64,000 nucleotides of DNA. Origin: Rhabdothermincola sediminis. GTDB lineage: Bacteria > Actinomycetota > Acidimicrobiia > Acidimicrobiales > Acidimicrobilacustridaceae. The notes below the pieces were generated by a model, which was not told the DNA's origin, ran no database searches, and was given only the letters and a program-made list of their open reading frames with translations. Location: the NCBI RefSeq assembly GCF_014805525.1, contig NZ_JACFSZ010000008.1, positions 1 through 64,000 on the forward strand, given 5' to 3'. The translations under genes were made by a program, and so were the position numbers. Numbering within the stretch: position 1 is the stretch's first letter; each line of letters starts with the position of its first letter. Positions 51,652 through 61,056 of the stretch are shown here, in pieces.

Positions 51652-52884
51652 GTGGCCCTCCTCGTCCAGAAGTTCGGTGGCACCTCCGTCGCCGACCCCG
51701 ACCGGATGCGCGCCGTGGCCGACCATGTGGCGCGCACGGTCCGGCGTGGCAACCAGGTGGTGGTGGTCATCTCCGCCATGGGCAAGGAGACCGACGAGCT
51801 GCTGCGCCTGGCCTCGGAGGTGTCCAGCACCCGCCCCGGCCGGGAGATGGACATGCTGATCACCGCCGGAGAGCGCAAGGCGATGGCCCTGCTCTGCATG
51901 GCGCTGCACGACGCCGGGGTGCCCGCCGATTCGTTCACCGGCAGCCAGGCGGGGTTCATCACCGACGACACGCACACCAACGCCAAGATCGTGGAGGTCC
52001 GCCCGGAGCGGGTCCGCCAGGCGCTGGAGGGCGGGCGGGTCCCGGTCGTGGGCGGCGCGCAGGGTGTGTCGGGCAGCGGTGACGTGACCTTCCTGGGCCG
52101 CGGCGGCTCCGACACCACCGCGGTGGCCCTCGCCCATGCGCTCGGCGCCGACCTCTGCGAGCTGTACACGGACGTGCCGGGGGTGTTCACCAGCGACCCC
52201 CGTGTCGTGCCGGACGCCCGGAAGATGGATCGCATCTCGTTCGACGAGCTGCTGGAGATGACCGCCAACGGCTGCCCGAAGCCGGCGATGCGGTCGGTCG
52301 AGTACGCGCGCACCCATGGCGTCGACCTGCACGTGCGCTCGGCGTTCACCTGGGAGCCGGGCACGCTGGTCACCAAGGAGGAGCAGGACATGGAGCAGGC
52401 GATCATCTCGGCGGTCACCCACGACGTGGACGAGTCGAAGATCACCCTCATCGGCGTGCCCGACCGGCCGGGCATCGCCGGCCAGCTCTTCAGGGCCTTG
52501 GCCGACCACAGCATCAACGTCGACGTGATCGTGCAGAACGTCTCCGAGCACGGGGTGACCGACATCTCCTTCACGGTCCCGCGCTCGGAGTACGAGCGGG
52601 CGGTCGCCATCGCCCGTGAGCAGGCCCCCGCACTCGGCGCCCAGGACGTGAAAGGCGACCCCGACATCGCCCGGGTCAGCGTGATCGGCGCCGGCATGAA
52701 GTCCCACCCCGGGGTGGCGGCCACGGTGTTCGAGACCCTGGCGAAGGAGGGCATCAACATCGAGATGATCTCCACCTCGGCGATCCGCATCAGCTGCATC
52801 ATCAGCGAGGACCAGGTGGAGCAGGCGGTGCAGCTCCTCCACGACGCGTTCGACCTCTCGCACGGTCCGGCCCTGGTGGACTGA
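51652..52884 (+). CDS. lysC: Aspartate kinase
   Basis: A 410-residue kinase, the first step to lysine, threonine, methionine and diaminopimelate. The kinase domain has [14 protein letters not shown], then [24 protein letters not shown] and [13 protein letters not shown]. Two ACT domains (about 265-410) bind feedback inhibitors. TAGCCT lies 6 nt before GTG 51652. An internal start with a strong ribosome site at 52375 would yield the ACT part as a beta subunit. asd follows 51 nt later. Confidence 0.96.
   Translation: MALLVQKFGGTSVADPDRMRAVADHVARTVRRGNQVVVVISAMGKETDELLRLASEVSSTRPGREMDMLITAGERKAMALLCMALHDAGVPADSFTGSQAGFITDDTHTNAKIVEVRPERVRQALEGGRVPVVGGAQGVSGSGDVTFLGRGGSDTTAVALAHALGADLCELYTDVPGVFTSDPRVVPDARKMDRISFDELLEMTANGCPKPAMRSVEYARTHGVDLHVRSAFTWEPGTLVTKEEQDMEQAIISAVTHDVDESKITLIGVPDRPGIAGQLFRALADHSINVDVIVQNVSEHGVTDISFTVPRSEYERAVAIAREQAPALGAQDVKGDPDIARVSVIGAGMKSHPGVAATVFETLAKEGINIEMISTSAIRISCIISEDQVEQAVQLLHDAFDLSHGPALVD
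52375..52381 (+). promoter_or_regulatory. Internal ribosome binding site for an aspartate kinase beta subunit
   Basis: AAGGAGG lies 8 nt before ATG 52390 inside lysC, in frame. It would give a 164-residue product covering both ACT domains, matching the alpha2beta2 kinases of Corynebacterium and Bacillus made from one gene. Confidence 0.6.
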
Positions 52885-52923
52885 GGCCGATCTCGATCGC
52901 CGGCCCTGTGCCGGCACCGGTAG

Positions 52924-53961
<1,038 letters not shown>

Positions 53962-54053
53962 CCCAGGACGTCCCACGGGCTTGGTGGCCGGTGGGTCAAC
54001 CTGGGCTAGTGAGTTAGGTGCTTACTGGTCCTTGACCAATCGCCGTGGGGGAT

Positions 54054-54086
54054 ACTCCCTCGCCATGGTGGACATGGTGAGGGAGT
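54054..54086 (+). terminator. 14-bp hairpin downstream of asd
   Basis: ACTCCCTCGCCATG pairs fully with CATGGTGAGGGAGT (one G-U) around the loop GTGGA. It lies about 93 nt after asd, in a 266-nt gap where I see no gene. No T tract follows, so factor-independent termination is uncertain. Confidence 0.4.
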
Positions 54087-54227
54087 CGGGTGGGTGGTGC
54101 AGGGTCGGCGTTGGCGGGTGTGGCGTTGGGTCCTGGTTTTCGTGGGCTACGCGGCGTAGTGCGGCGGTTGGGTCGGCCCTGCGATCCCCCAGTGGGTCAT
54201 GACTGCTCGATCTGCACCGAGCGATGG

Positions 54228-54491
54228 TCAGCTCGGGGGACGAGGCGGGTCGGTGACGTAGCGCTGCGCAGCCTCGGCCAGTGCGAGGTCGAGCTGGTTG
54301 GCGAGCGACGCCAACCAGGCGAGCACGTCACCGAGCTCGTGGAGCTGCTCGTGGCGCGACCCCTTGCGCACGGCCTGCGCCAGCTCGCCCAGCTCCTCGC
54401 ACAACCAGGCGACGGTGGCGGGGATGCCCCGTTCCCGGTCGGCCTCGCCGTAGAGTTCGGCCATCAGGTCCTGGAACGCCTCGATCTCCAC
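54228..54491 (-). CDS. MazG-like nucleotide pyrophosphohydrolase
   Basis: An 87-residue all-alpha NTP pyrophosphatase. The metal site is formed by EELGELAQAVRKG (ExxE) and ELGDVLAWLASLANQ (ExxD), as in single-domain MazG/iMazG proteins. It probably removes non-canonical NTPs. TACGCT (54498-54503, minus) lies 6 nt before GTG 54491. Confidence 0.85.
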   Translation of the reverse strand: MEIEAFQDLMAELYGEADRERGIPATVAWLCEELGELAQAVRKGSRHEQLHELGDVLAWLASLANQLDLALAEAAQRYVTDPPRPPS

Positions 54492-54587
54492 CGGGCGAGC
54501 GTAGGCGACGGGCGCCGGCGTCCCGGGCGGCCGAGAGCGCCGGCATGGCGACTATCAGGAGCCACCGTCGGTGGCCGGTGTCCGTAG

Positions 54588-54661
54588 TCGGGGTGGCGGG
54601 ATTTGAACCCACGACCTCTTCGTCCCGAACGAAGCGCGCTGCCAAACTGCGCTACACCCCG
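54588..54661 (-). tRNA. tRNA-Pro (anticodon CGG)
   Basis: The reverse complement folds with acceptor CGGGGTG/CACCCCG, anticodon stem CTTCG/CGAAG with loop TTCGGGA (CGG) and T-arm GGTTCAAATCC. CCA is not encoded. Confidence 0.94.
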
Positions 54662-54715
54662 GAAGGAGACGAGCGTACCCGAGCCGGCACGCCCCTCCGA
54701 ACCCGATCGGCCGCC

Positions 54716-55150
54716 TCATGCCTCCACGGTGGCGACATCGGCCCGCAGGTCAGTGTCTGCGTCGACCCCCTCGAAGTAGCTGTAGCCGTCGAGGAGCACC
54801 TCGGCCGCCTTGCGCAGCCGAAAGGCGTCGAGGGGCTTGATGAGCCACCCGTCCGCGTCGGCCCGGTGCGCGAGGAACACGTCGGCCGCCCGGTCGAGCA
54901 ACATGAGCACCGCGGTGATCGGCAGCCGGTCGGCGCCCTCCTCGTTGCGGATGGCCATGCACGTGGCCATGCCCCCCATGTTGCCGATCTGCAGGTCGAG
55001 CACCACCAGATCGGGTTGCAGCTCGCGGATGGCGGGGATCACGTCGACCCCACGGCGCACCCGGTACACCGTCGTCTGGTCGTCGGCGAGGGCCGCGTCG
55101 ACCTCGTCGAACACCCAATCTGCGTCGGTGGCGAGCAATACGGTCGGCAC
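54716..55150 (-). CDS. Stand-alone response-regulator receiver domain
   Basis: A 144-residue CheY-like receiver without an output domain. The phosphoacceptor Asp is in LVVLDLQIGN (about residue 52), the Thr/Ser switch region is ITAVLML and the conserved Lys is in WLIKPLDAF. The N-terminal acidic pair is ATDADWVF. No kinase lies nearby. It is divergent from a STAS protein (67 nt between). TAACCT (55158-55163, minus) lies 7 nt before GTG 55150. Confidence 0.85.
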   Translation of the reverse strand: MPTVLLATDADWVFDEVDAALADDQTTVYRVRRGVDVIPAIRELQPDLVVLDLQIGNMGGMATCMAIRNEEGADRLPITAVLMLLDRAADVFLAHRADADGWLIKPLDAFRLRKAAEVLLDGYSYFEGVDADTDLRADVATVEA

Positions 55151-55217
55151 GGCGGCGAGGTTACCGGAACACCCCCGAGCACCGATAACCGTCAGGGGGC
55201 TTGGCTAGAGTCGCCCC

Positions 55218-55571
55218 GTGCTCCAGATCCACGTCGAGGACGCGAACAGCTACACGATCTGTCGCCCCATCGGCGAGCTCGACGCCTACACCGTCGGCCA
55301 GTTCCGCGAGGCCCTGGCCGAACTGGCAGCGGTGCCTCGGCTGCTCATCGACCTCTCCGAGGTGCCCTTCATGGATTCCGCCGGCCTTGGCGCGCTCATC
55401 GGTGGCATCCGCCGGGCCCGCGAGGCCGACGGCGAGGTGACCGTCGCGTGCAGCCGCCCCACCCTCACTCGGCTGCTGCACACCACCGGCTTCGATCGCA
55501 TCGTCCCCGTCACCGAGACCGTCGACGAGGCCGTCGACGCGTTGCTGAACCCCGACGCCGACGCCACCTGA
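55218..55571 (+). CDS. STAS-domain anti-sigma factor antagonist
   Basis: A 117-residue SpoIIAA/RsbV-like protein. The phosphorylatable Ser lies in PFMDSAGLGALIG. Such proteins free sigma factors by binding anti-sigma kinases when unphosphorylated. No RsbW-like kinase or sigma factor lies in the window, so the partner is elsewhere. TAGAGT (55206-55211) lies 6 nt before GTG 55218. Confidence 0.88.
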   Translation: MLQIHVEDANSYTICRPIGELDAYTVGQFREALAELAAVPRLLIDLSEVPFMDSAGLGALIGGIRRAREADGEVTVACSRPTLTRLLHTTGFDRIVPVTETVDEAVDALLNPDADAT

Positions 55572-55595
55572 GCTGGCTGTCCGGGTGCGCCCCGG

Positions 55596-56729
55596 TCAGG
55601 CCCGCAGGCGGCCCTCCCGGGGGAATAGGTGGCGAGCCACCTCGGCCAGACCGTCGAGGTCGTGCACGTCCGAGCGCAGGAACGGCACCCGCACCACCGG
55701 TGCCGGCGCCACCCGTTCGGCCAGACCGGCCAGGTGCGCCTCCTCGCGGGCCGCGACCGTGGTGAAGTCCGCGAGGTTGTCGTAGAGCCCGCCGAGCGCC
55801 GTGCCCTCCCAGGTGCGTGCCCGCTCGCGCAGCGCCTCGGGGGACGCGTCGCTGAACCGGGGGTGCATCCGGTTCACGATCAGCGCCCGCACCGGGATGC
55901 CCGCTTCCCCGAGCTTCTCGGCGAAGAACGTGGCCTCCACGACCACGTCGGCGCGGGGCGCGGTGACCAGCACGAAGGCGGTCTCCTCGTGCGTGAGCAG
56001 CTCCAACACCCTCGCCGCCCGGTCCCGGAACCCCTTCTCCATGCCGTCGAAGGCTTGGAAGAAGGTGATGGCGTCGCGAACCACTTCGCCGCCCACCACC
56101 TTCGAGACGGTCCGCAGGAACGCCTGCGCGGCCACGTTGACCGCCTTCACGATGCCGCGGGTGGGTGCCATGAGCACCCGGTAGAGCCGATGGTCGAGGA
56201 AGCGCGTCAGCCGCCTCGGCGCTTCGAGGAAGTCGAGCGCGTTGCGGGTCGGTGGGGTGTCGACGACGATCAGCTCGAAGCGGCCGTCCTCGTGCAGCTC
56301 GTAGAGCTTCTCCATGGCCATGTACTCCTGCGTGCCGGACAGGGCCCCGGAGATGTTGCGGTAGAAGCGGTTGTTGAGGATGTTCTCCGCCTGCTCGGGC
56401 GACTCGGCGTGCTTGAGCACCAGGGCGTCGAAGGTGCTCTTGGTGTCGAGCATCAGCGCCCACAGCTCGCCGGGCCAAGGGCCGCTCACCTGGGTCGGCG
56501 TGTTCGTCAGCCCCTCGAGCCCCATGGCGTTCGCCAGCCGGCGTGCCGGATCGATGGTGACCACGCAGGCCCGCAGCCCGAGGTGCGCGGCTTCGAGAGC
56601 CATGACCGCCGCGGTGGTGGTCTTGCCGACGCCACCACTGCCGGTGCAGACCACGATCTCGTTGCCCGTGAGCAGGGCGCGCAGATCCGCCCGTGGTTGC
56701 TCGCGGAGGTGGAGCGGCGCGGCGCTCAC
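55596..56729 (-). CDS. ArsA/Get3-family ATPase (second of pair)
   Basis: A 377-residue P-loop ATPase with a deviant Walker A (GSGGVGKTTT), a Walker B-like VVDTPPTRNALDF and a switch containing TIDPARRLANAMG. It resembles the mycobacterial Rv3680-type protein, the partner of Rv3679. No arsenite-binding Cys pattern is apparent, so arsenic export is unlikely. It overlaps the upstream gene's stop (the ATG/GTG at 56729 versus stop 56726), so both are made from one message and probably form a heteromer. Confidence 0.85.
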   Translation of the reverse strand: MSAAPLHLREQPRADLRALLTGNEIVVCTGSGGVGKTTTAAVMALEAAHLGLRACVVTIDPARRLANAMGLEGLTNTPTQVSGPWPGELWALMLDTKSTFDALVLKHAESPEQAENILNNRFYRNISGALSGTQEYMAMEKLYELHEDGRFELIVVDTPPTRNALDFLEAPRRLTRFLDHRLYRVLMAPTRGIVKAVNVAAQAFLRTVSKVVGGEVVRDAITFFQAFDGMEKGFRDRAARVLELLTHEETAFVLVTAPRADVVVEATFFAEKLGEAGIPVRALIVNRMHPRFSDASPEALRERARTWEGTALGGLYDNLADFTTVAAREEAHLAGLAERVAPAPVVRVPFLRSDVHDLDGLAEVARHLFPREGRLRA

Positions 56730-57715
56730 AGCGTGGCGAGCTCCTCGACACCGGCGAGGAACGCCCCGGCGAGGCGCTCCACGTCGTCAGGTCCGAGGTC
56801 CGCGGTGAACGAATAGGGGAGCCGGATCTGCGGCAGCGGCAGCCGTTCGGCTAGCCGGTCGATCTGCTCCTGCTGCAACGCCATACGGTGCCGGCGGAAC
56901 TCGGCTGCGGACGCCAGCGCCTCCGCCTCCCCCGCGTGGAGGAACGCGCCGGCCTCGCGGGCCGCGCCCACGGGGTCGGCGTCGAGGCCGTCGATCGGTG
57001 GGTACAGGCCGTTGACCACCACCGGCCCCAACTGGAGTCCGATCTCGTCCTCCAGGCTGAACGCCGTCTCGACCAGCTCGTTCACCGGTGTCTCCTCCGG
57101 TAGCGTGACCAGCACGACCTGGCAGCGCGACCCGTCCGAGAGCATGTCCATGACGTCTCGGGCCTGGCTGTGGATGGGCCCCACGCGCACCGCGTCCAGC
57201 AGGCCGCTCGCGGAGCGCAGGAAGGTGATGGCGTGGCCGGCGGCGGGCGCGTCGAGCACGATGAGGTCGAAGCGCCCCTCCCGCTCGAGCTGCTTGACCT
57301 TGCCGAGTATGAGGATGTCCTTGATGCCCGGCGCCGCGGTGGCGACCACGTCCAGCGCGCCGGTGGTGATGAGCCGGCGGGAGATGCGGCTCATGCCGTG
57401 GTCCTGCAGGTACTCGACCAGCGCGTCGTCGGGGGTCAGGGTGCGGGCGCACACGTCACCCGCGGCATCGGGGCCACCCCCCACCGCGAGGGTCACCTCT
57501 TGGTAGTCGAACGGCGGCTGGCCGAACAGCGCCGCCAGCCCGCTCTTGCCCTCGACCTCGACGATCAGCGTCGAGAGGCCCGTGAGCGCCGCGGCCCGGG
57601 CGAGCGCGGCGCTGACCGTGGTTTTGCCGACACCGCCCTTCCCGGCCACGATGAGCACGCGGGCTGCTGCGAAGAACTGCGCAGGGTCCAAGCTCTTCCC
57701 CTCGGAGGCACCCAC
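56726..57715 (-). CDS. ArsA/Get3-family ATPase (first of pair)
   Basis: About 329 residues. The deviant Walker A is GKGGVGKTTV, with LIVEVEGKSGLAALFG and VLDAPAAGHAITFL as switch and Walker B regions. It resembles mycobacterial Rv3679. GTG 57715 is preferred because GTG 57745 would overlap the start of the divergent NfeD gene by 26 nt. TAGTCT (57735-57740, minus) is a possible -10 that would sit inside that gene. Its role may be targeting or assembly of membrane-associated cargo, by analogy with Get3. Confidence 0.82.
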   Translation of the reverse strand: MGASEGKSLDPAQFFAAARVLIVAGKGGVGKTTVSAALARAAALTGLSTLIVEVEGKSGLAALFGQPPFDYQEVTLAVGGGPDAAGDVCARTLTPDDALVEYLQDHGMSRISRRLITTGALDVVATAAPGIKDILILGKVKQLEREGRFDLIVLDAPAAGHAITFLRSASGLLDAVRVGPIHSQARDVMDMLSDGSRCQVVLVTLPEETPVNELVETAFSLEDEIGLQLGPVVVNGLYPPIDGLDADPVGAAREAGAFLHAGEAEALASAAEFRRHRMALQQEQIDRLAERLPLPQIRLPYSFTADLGPDDVERLAGAFLAGVEELATL

Positions 57716-57719
57716 CCGG

Positions 57720-59003
57720 ATGCATCTGGTGCGCAGACTATCCACGCTCGGGGCGACCCTCGTCGCCCTCGGTGTCGCGCTTCTCGGAGTGTCGCCCGCT
57801 CACGCCCAGCCGGATGCGGCGTCCACGGTGGTCGACGTCGTCAAGGTTGACGGCTTGTTCGATCCGGTGCTGACCGACTTCGTGCAGCGTTCGGTCATCG
57901 AGGCGAATCAGGCGGGGTCGACGGCGCTGGTCCTGCAGGTCGACACCGACGGCGCGGTGGTGAGCGAAGAGCGCTTCCAGGAGCTCATCGACGTGATCGC
58001 CGGCTCGCAGGTGCCCGTCGACGTGTGGATCGGGCCGAGCGGATCGCAGATGACCGGGCGGCCCGCGCAGCTCCTCGGGGTGGCGAGCGAGATCGCCATG
58101 GCGCCAGGCACCCGGGTGGGGGATGCGGGCACGCTCGACAACCCGGACCTCGACCAGCGCCGGCTCGACCTGATCCGTGACCGCACCCTGAACGACGCCG
58201 AGGCCGCCCAGTTCGGCCTCACCACCCAGGACGGGCCGACCATCGGGGACTTCATCGTTAACCTGCCGGGGGTCGAGACCCGGGAGGTGACAGCCGAGGA
58301 CGGCCAGGTGCGCCGGGAGCCGGTCACCCAGGTGCGCTTCGGGCAGCTCTCGCTCATCGACCAGCTCATGCACACGGTGGCCAGCCCGGCGGTGGCCTAC
58401 CTGCTCTTCGCCGCCGGGCTGGCCCTGATGATCTTCGAGCTGTTCACCGCTGGGGTGGGCGTGGCGGGTGTGGTCGGCGCCGGCTCCTTCGTGCTCGCGT
58501 GCTACGGGCTCGCGGTGCTGCCCTCCACCTGGTACGGCATCGCGCTGCTGTGCCTCTCGATGGTCGCCTTCGCGGTCGACGTGCAGACCGGGGTCCCGCG
58601 CTTTTGGACCGGGGTGGGGATGGTCAGCTTCGTGGTCGGGTCGCTGGTCCTCTACGACGGGGTGTCGCTGTCGTGGGTCACCCTCGTGGTGGCGATCGTC
58701 GGGGTGGCGCTGGCCTTCCTTGCGGGCATGCCGTCGATGGTGCGCACCCGGTTCTCCACCCCGACCATCGGGCGGGAGTGGATGATCGGCGAGATGGGCC
58801 GGGCCGTCACCCCCATCGCCCCCGATGGCGTGGTGCAGATCCGTGAGGCTCTGTGGCGGGCCTACACCAACCGGGCCACGCCGATCGAGGAGCTCGACCG
58901 GGTGCGGGTGGTCGGCATCGAGGGGCTGGTGCTCGAGGTGGAGCCCGAAGAGGGCGGGGCCCGGGACTACCGGGACCGGGGTCGCCGGGCGGGCGGGAGC
59001 TGA
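57720..59003 (+). CDS. NfeD-family membrane protein (ClpP-class protease-like)
   Basis: A 427-residue protein. A signal peptide ends near HAQPDA (about residue 30). A ClpP/crotonase-like domain (about 35-210) follows, then four to five membrane helices (about 220-335) and a C-terminal OB-like NfeD domain (about 340-415). The usual SAGAY-type nucleophile is not evident: the equivalent stretch is WIGPSGSQMTGRPA, so protease activity is doubtful. ATG 57720 lies only 4 nt from the divergent ATPase start. Confidence 0.8.
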   Translation: MHLVRRLSTLGATLVALGVALLGVSPAHAQPDAASTVVDVVKVDGLFDPVLTDFVQRSVIEANQAGSTALVLQVDTDGAVVSEERFQELIDVIAGSQVPVDVWIGPSGSQMTGRPAQLLGVASEIAMAPGTRVGDAGTLDNPDLDQRRLDLIRDRTLNDAEAAQFGLTTQDGPTIGDFIVNLPGVETREVTAEDGQVRREPVTQVRFGQLSLIDQLMHTVASPAVAYLLFAAGLALMIFELFTAGVGVAGVVGAGSFVLACYGLAVLPSTWYGIALLCLSMVAFAVDVQTGVPRFWTGVGMVSFVVGSLVLYDGVSLSWVTLVVAIVGVALAFLAGMPSMVRTRFSTPTIGREWMIGEMGRAVTPIAPDGVVQIREALWRAYTNRATPIEELDRVRVVGIEGLVLEVEPEEGGARDYRDRGRRAGGS

Positions 59004-59199
59004 GCCGGTAGAGGGGTCTGGTTCCCAGCCTGTGCTCGTGGTTGCCATGTGCGGGAATCACGCCAATGTCATCTTTCTTCCGGTGAGCTTCTGGGAGACC
59101 GGCGATATGAGCAGGGCCGCTCAGCACCATCTCCCCAACAGGCCGCTGACCAGCACTTCTCGGACGATCATCCTTGTAAACACGAACTGAACTTCACCC

Positions 59200-59228
59200 T
59201 TGTTTCAGGCAAATGGGAGGTTTAGGGT
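59200..59228 (+). promoter_or_regulatory. Promoter of the whiB gene
   Basis: TTGTTT (59200-59205) and TAGGGT (59223-59228) are 17 nt apart in an unusually AT-rich 249-nt gap. The transcript would have a short leader with purine-rich GGAGAAAGGGGGG before TTG 59253. Confidence 0.5.
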
Positions 59229-59252
59229 CCCCGGAGAAAGGGGGGAACGAGG

Positions 59253-59516
59253 TTGATCGCTCAGCGTGCAGAAGACTCCTGGCAGGTGAAGGCGGCGTGC
59301 AGGGGACCGCAAGCAGCCGTGTTCTTCCCGCCTGCGCAGTTCGAACGCAAGGAGGACAAGCTCCGGCGCGAAGCGCGGGCGAAGGAGATCTGCCTGACTT
59401 GCGGGGTCAAGAAGGAGTGCCTCGAGTACGCGCTCAGCATCCGGGAGCCGCACGGCATCTGGGGAGGGCTCAACGAGGCGGAGCGCAGCCGGCTGCTCGC
59501 GGAGCGGGCAGGCTGA
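59253..59516 (+). CDS. WhiB-family iron-sulfur transcriptional regulator
   Basis: An 87-residue regulator. Four Cys residues (16, 47, 50, 56; pattern C-x30-C-x2-C-x5-C) would hold a [4Fe-4S] cluster, followed by the family turn GIWGGL and a basic tail. The start is TTG 59253 behind a G-rich site. The subtype (WhiB1/2/4) is not clear; the position near the ATPase pair recalls whiB4 beside Rv3679-Rv3680 in Mycobacterium. Confidence 0.92.
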   Translation: MIAQRAEDSWQVKAACRGPQAAVFFPPAQFERKEDKLRREARAKEICLTCGVKKECLEYALSIREPHGIWGGLNEAERSRLLAERAG

Positions 59517-59533
59517 GCGCGCCGGTGCCGCGT

Positions 59534-59569
59534 CCTCGGGGGCTCGTTCGGGGGGACGAGCACCCGAGG
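59534..59569 (+). terminator. Terminator-like hairpin after whiB
   Basis: CCTCGGG pairs with CCCGAGG and GCTCGT with ACGAGC, with a one-base internal mismatch and an 8-nt loop, 17 nt after the whiB stop. No T tract follows. Confidence 0.5.
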
Positions 59570-59665
59570 ATGCGCCCGTAGCCACCCGAGCGGCGCGGCA
59601 TGCCGGGCGGGGCCCGGTTCTTCCGCCCAGGGCATCGCCGGGGCCCGCCGGTAGGATGATCGTCC

Positions 59666-60172
59666 ATGATCGGCGTGCTGTTCCTGCTTTTCCTGATCGT
59701 GCCGATCATCGAGCTGTGGGTCATCCTGCAGGTGGGGCAGGCCTTGGGAGTGCTCCCGACCCTCGCGCTCCTGATCGCCGTGAGCGTCGCCGGTGCCTGG
59801 CTGGTGAAGCGCGAAGGCCTCGGCGTGTGGCGCCGGGCTCGCCGCCAGATCGAGCGGGGTGAGGTGCCGGCGAACGAGCTCGTCGACGGGCTGCTCGTGC
59901 TCCTCGCCGGGGCCCTGATGCTCACCCCCGGCTTTGTCACCGACGCGGCGGGCGTCCTGCTGCTGCTGCCGCCGAGCCGCGCCGCTCTGCGCACGTTCCT
60001 CGTGCGGCGGTACCGCGATCGACTGCGGGTGACGTCCCGGTTCTCCGGGTTCCGCGGCTCGGGAGGAGCCTTCGTCGCTACCGCCGTGTACGACGTGGAG
60101 CACGTCCGCGACGCCACGCCGCCTGGCTGGCGGTCGCCGTCGCCCGGGCCGTCGCGGGAGCTGGGCGCCTGA
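59666..60172 (+). CDS. fxsA: FxsA-family membrane protein
   Basis: A 168-residue inner-membrane protein with four short hydrophobic segments. The family stretch ELVDGLLVLLAGALMLTPGF is followed by TDAAGVLLLLPPSR. FxsA in E. coli relieves phage T7 exclusion when overproduced; its normal role is unknown. TAGGAT (59652-59657) lies 8 nt before ATG 59666. The next gene overlaps by one base (TGATG). Confidence 0.9.
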   Translation: MIGVLFLLFLIVPIIELWVILQVGQALGVLPTLALLIAVSVAGAWLVKREGLGVWRRARRQIERGEVPANELVDGLLVLLAGALMLTPGFVTDAAGVLLLLPPSRAALRTFLVRRYRDRLRVTSRFSGFRGSGGAFVATAVYDVEHVRDATPPGWRSPSPGPSRELGA

Positions 60173-61056
60173 TGGGCACCGTCGAGCTGCGCCCCGCGGC
60201 GACGATCATGCTGGTGCGCGACGGCTCGGAAGGCCTCGAGGTCTTCATGCTGCGACGCAACCTCCGCTCGGACTTCGTTGGTGGGGCGTACGTGTTCCCC
60301 GGGGGCGCGGTCGACGACCACGACCGGCACGAGAACCTGGAGGCGGTCTGCGCCGGCCGCACCGATGCCGAGGCGTCCGCCCAGCTCGGCGTGGAACGCG
60401 GTGGCCTCGCCTTCTGGGTGGCCGCCATCCGCGAGTCGTTCGAGGAAGCAGGGGTGCTGCTGGCGTACGGGCCGGACGGTGCGGTCGTGCGGCTCGACGA
60501 TCCTGGCGCCGGGGCCAGGTTCGCCTCCCACCGCCGCGACGTCGACCGGGGCGCTCGCCGGTTGGTCGACATCTGCGCGGAGGAGGGCCTGCGCCTGGCG
60601 GTCGACGGCATCTTCTACTTCAGCCACTGGATCACGCCCGAAGGGGCACCCCGCCGCTACGACACCCGCTTCTTCGTCGCCCGGGCCCCCGACGGTCAGG
60701 TCCCCTTCCACGACGACCACGAGGTCATCGCCAGCCTCTGGGTCCGCCCGTCGGAGGCGCTGGCGCGACATCGAGCCGGTGAGTTCGAGCTCATCTACCC
60801 GACCATGCGCAGCCTGGTGACGCTCGAACGGTTCGCCAGCGCGGACGAGCTGCTGGGGGCCGCGGCCGCCATCGAGGAGGTCCCGGCCATCGAGCCCCGC
60901 ATCGTCGAAGACGAGGGTGGCGGGGGGTACCGCATCGTGTTGCCGGGCGACCCCGGCTACGACGACGTCGTGCCGGCCGTCCTGCCGGAGGGTGTGCCGA
61001 TGAACAAGCTGCTCGTGCGGCGCGAGCACGTGCCGGTGACGGAGGGCGGGCGGTGA
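60172..61056 (+). CDS. NUDIX hydrolase (NUDT19-like)
   Basis: A 294-residue hydrolase. The Nudix fold starts at PAATIMLVRDG and has GAYVFPGGAVDDHD. The Nudix box is split by an insertion: the catalytic part AAIRESFEEAGVLL provides the RExxEE residues. This layout is like NUDT19 and CoA diphosphatases. It is coupled to fxsA (TGATG) and to the following metallo-hydrolase (GTGA). Confidence 0.85.
   Translation: MGTVELRPAATIMLVRDGSEGLEVFMLRRNLRSDFVGGAYVFPGGAVDDHDRHENLEAVCAGRTDAEASAQLGVERGGLAFWVAAIRESFEEAGVLLAYGPDGAVVRLDDPGAGARFASHRRDVDRGARRLVDICAEEGLRLAVDGIFYFSHWITPEGAPRRYDTRFFVARAPDGQVPFHDDHEVIASLWVRPSEALARHRAGEFELIYPTMRSLVTLERFASADELLGAAAAIEEVPAIEPRIVEDEGGGGYRIVLPGDPGYDDVVPAVLPEGVPMNKLLVRREHVPVTEGGR

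Noticed and set aside
53981-54202. A 73-codon frame in the gap after asd
   Set aside because: It spans the 14-bp hairpin, is Gly/Val/Trp-biased in a G-rich stretch and shows no known motif or ribosome site.
55596-57715. An arsenite efflux ATPase role for the ArsA-like pair
   Set aside because: No arsB, arsR or arsenic-binding Cys pattern is present, and the pair matches the Get3-like proteins conserved in actinobacteria.
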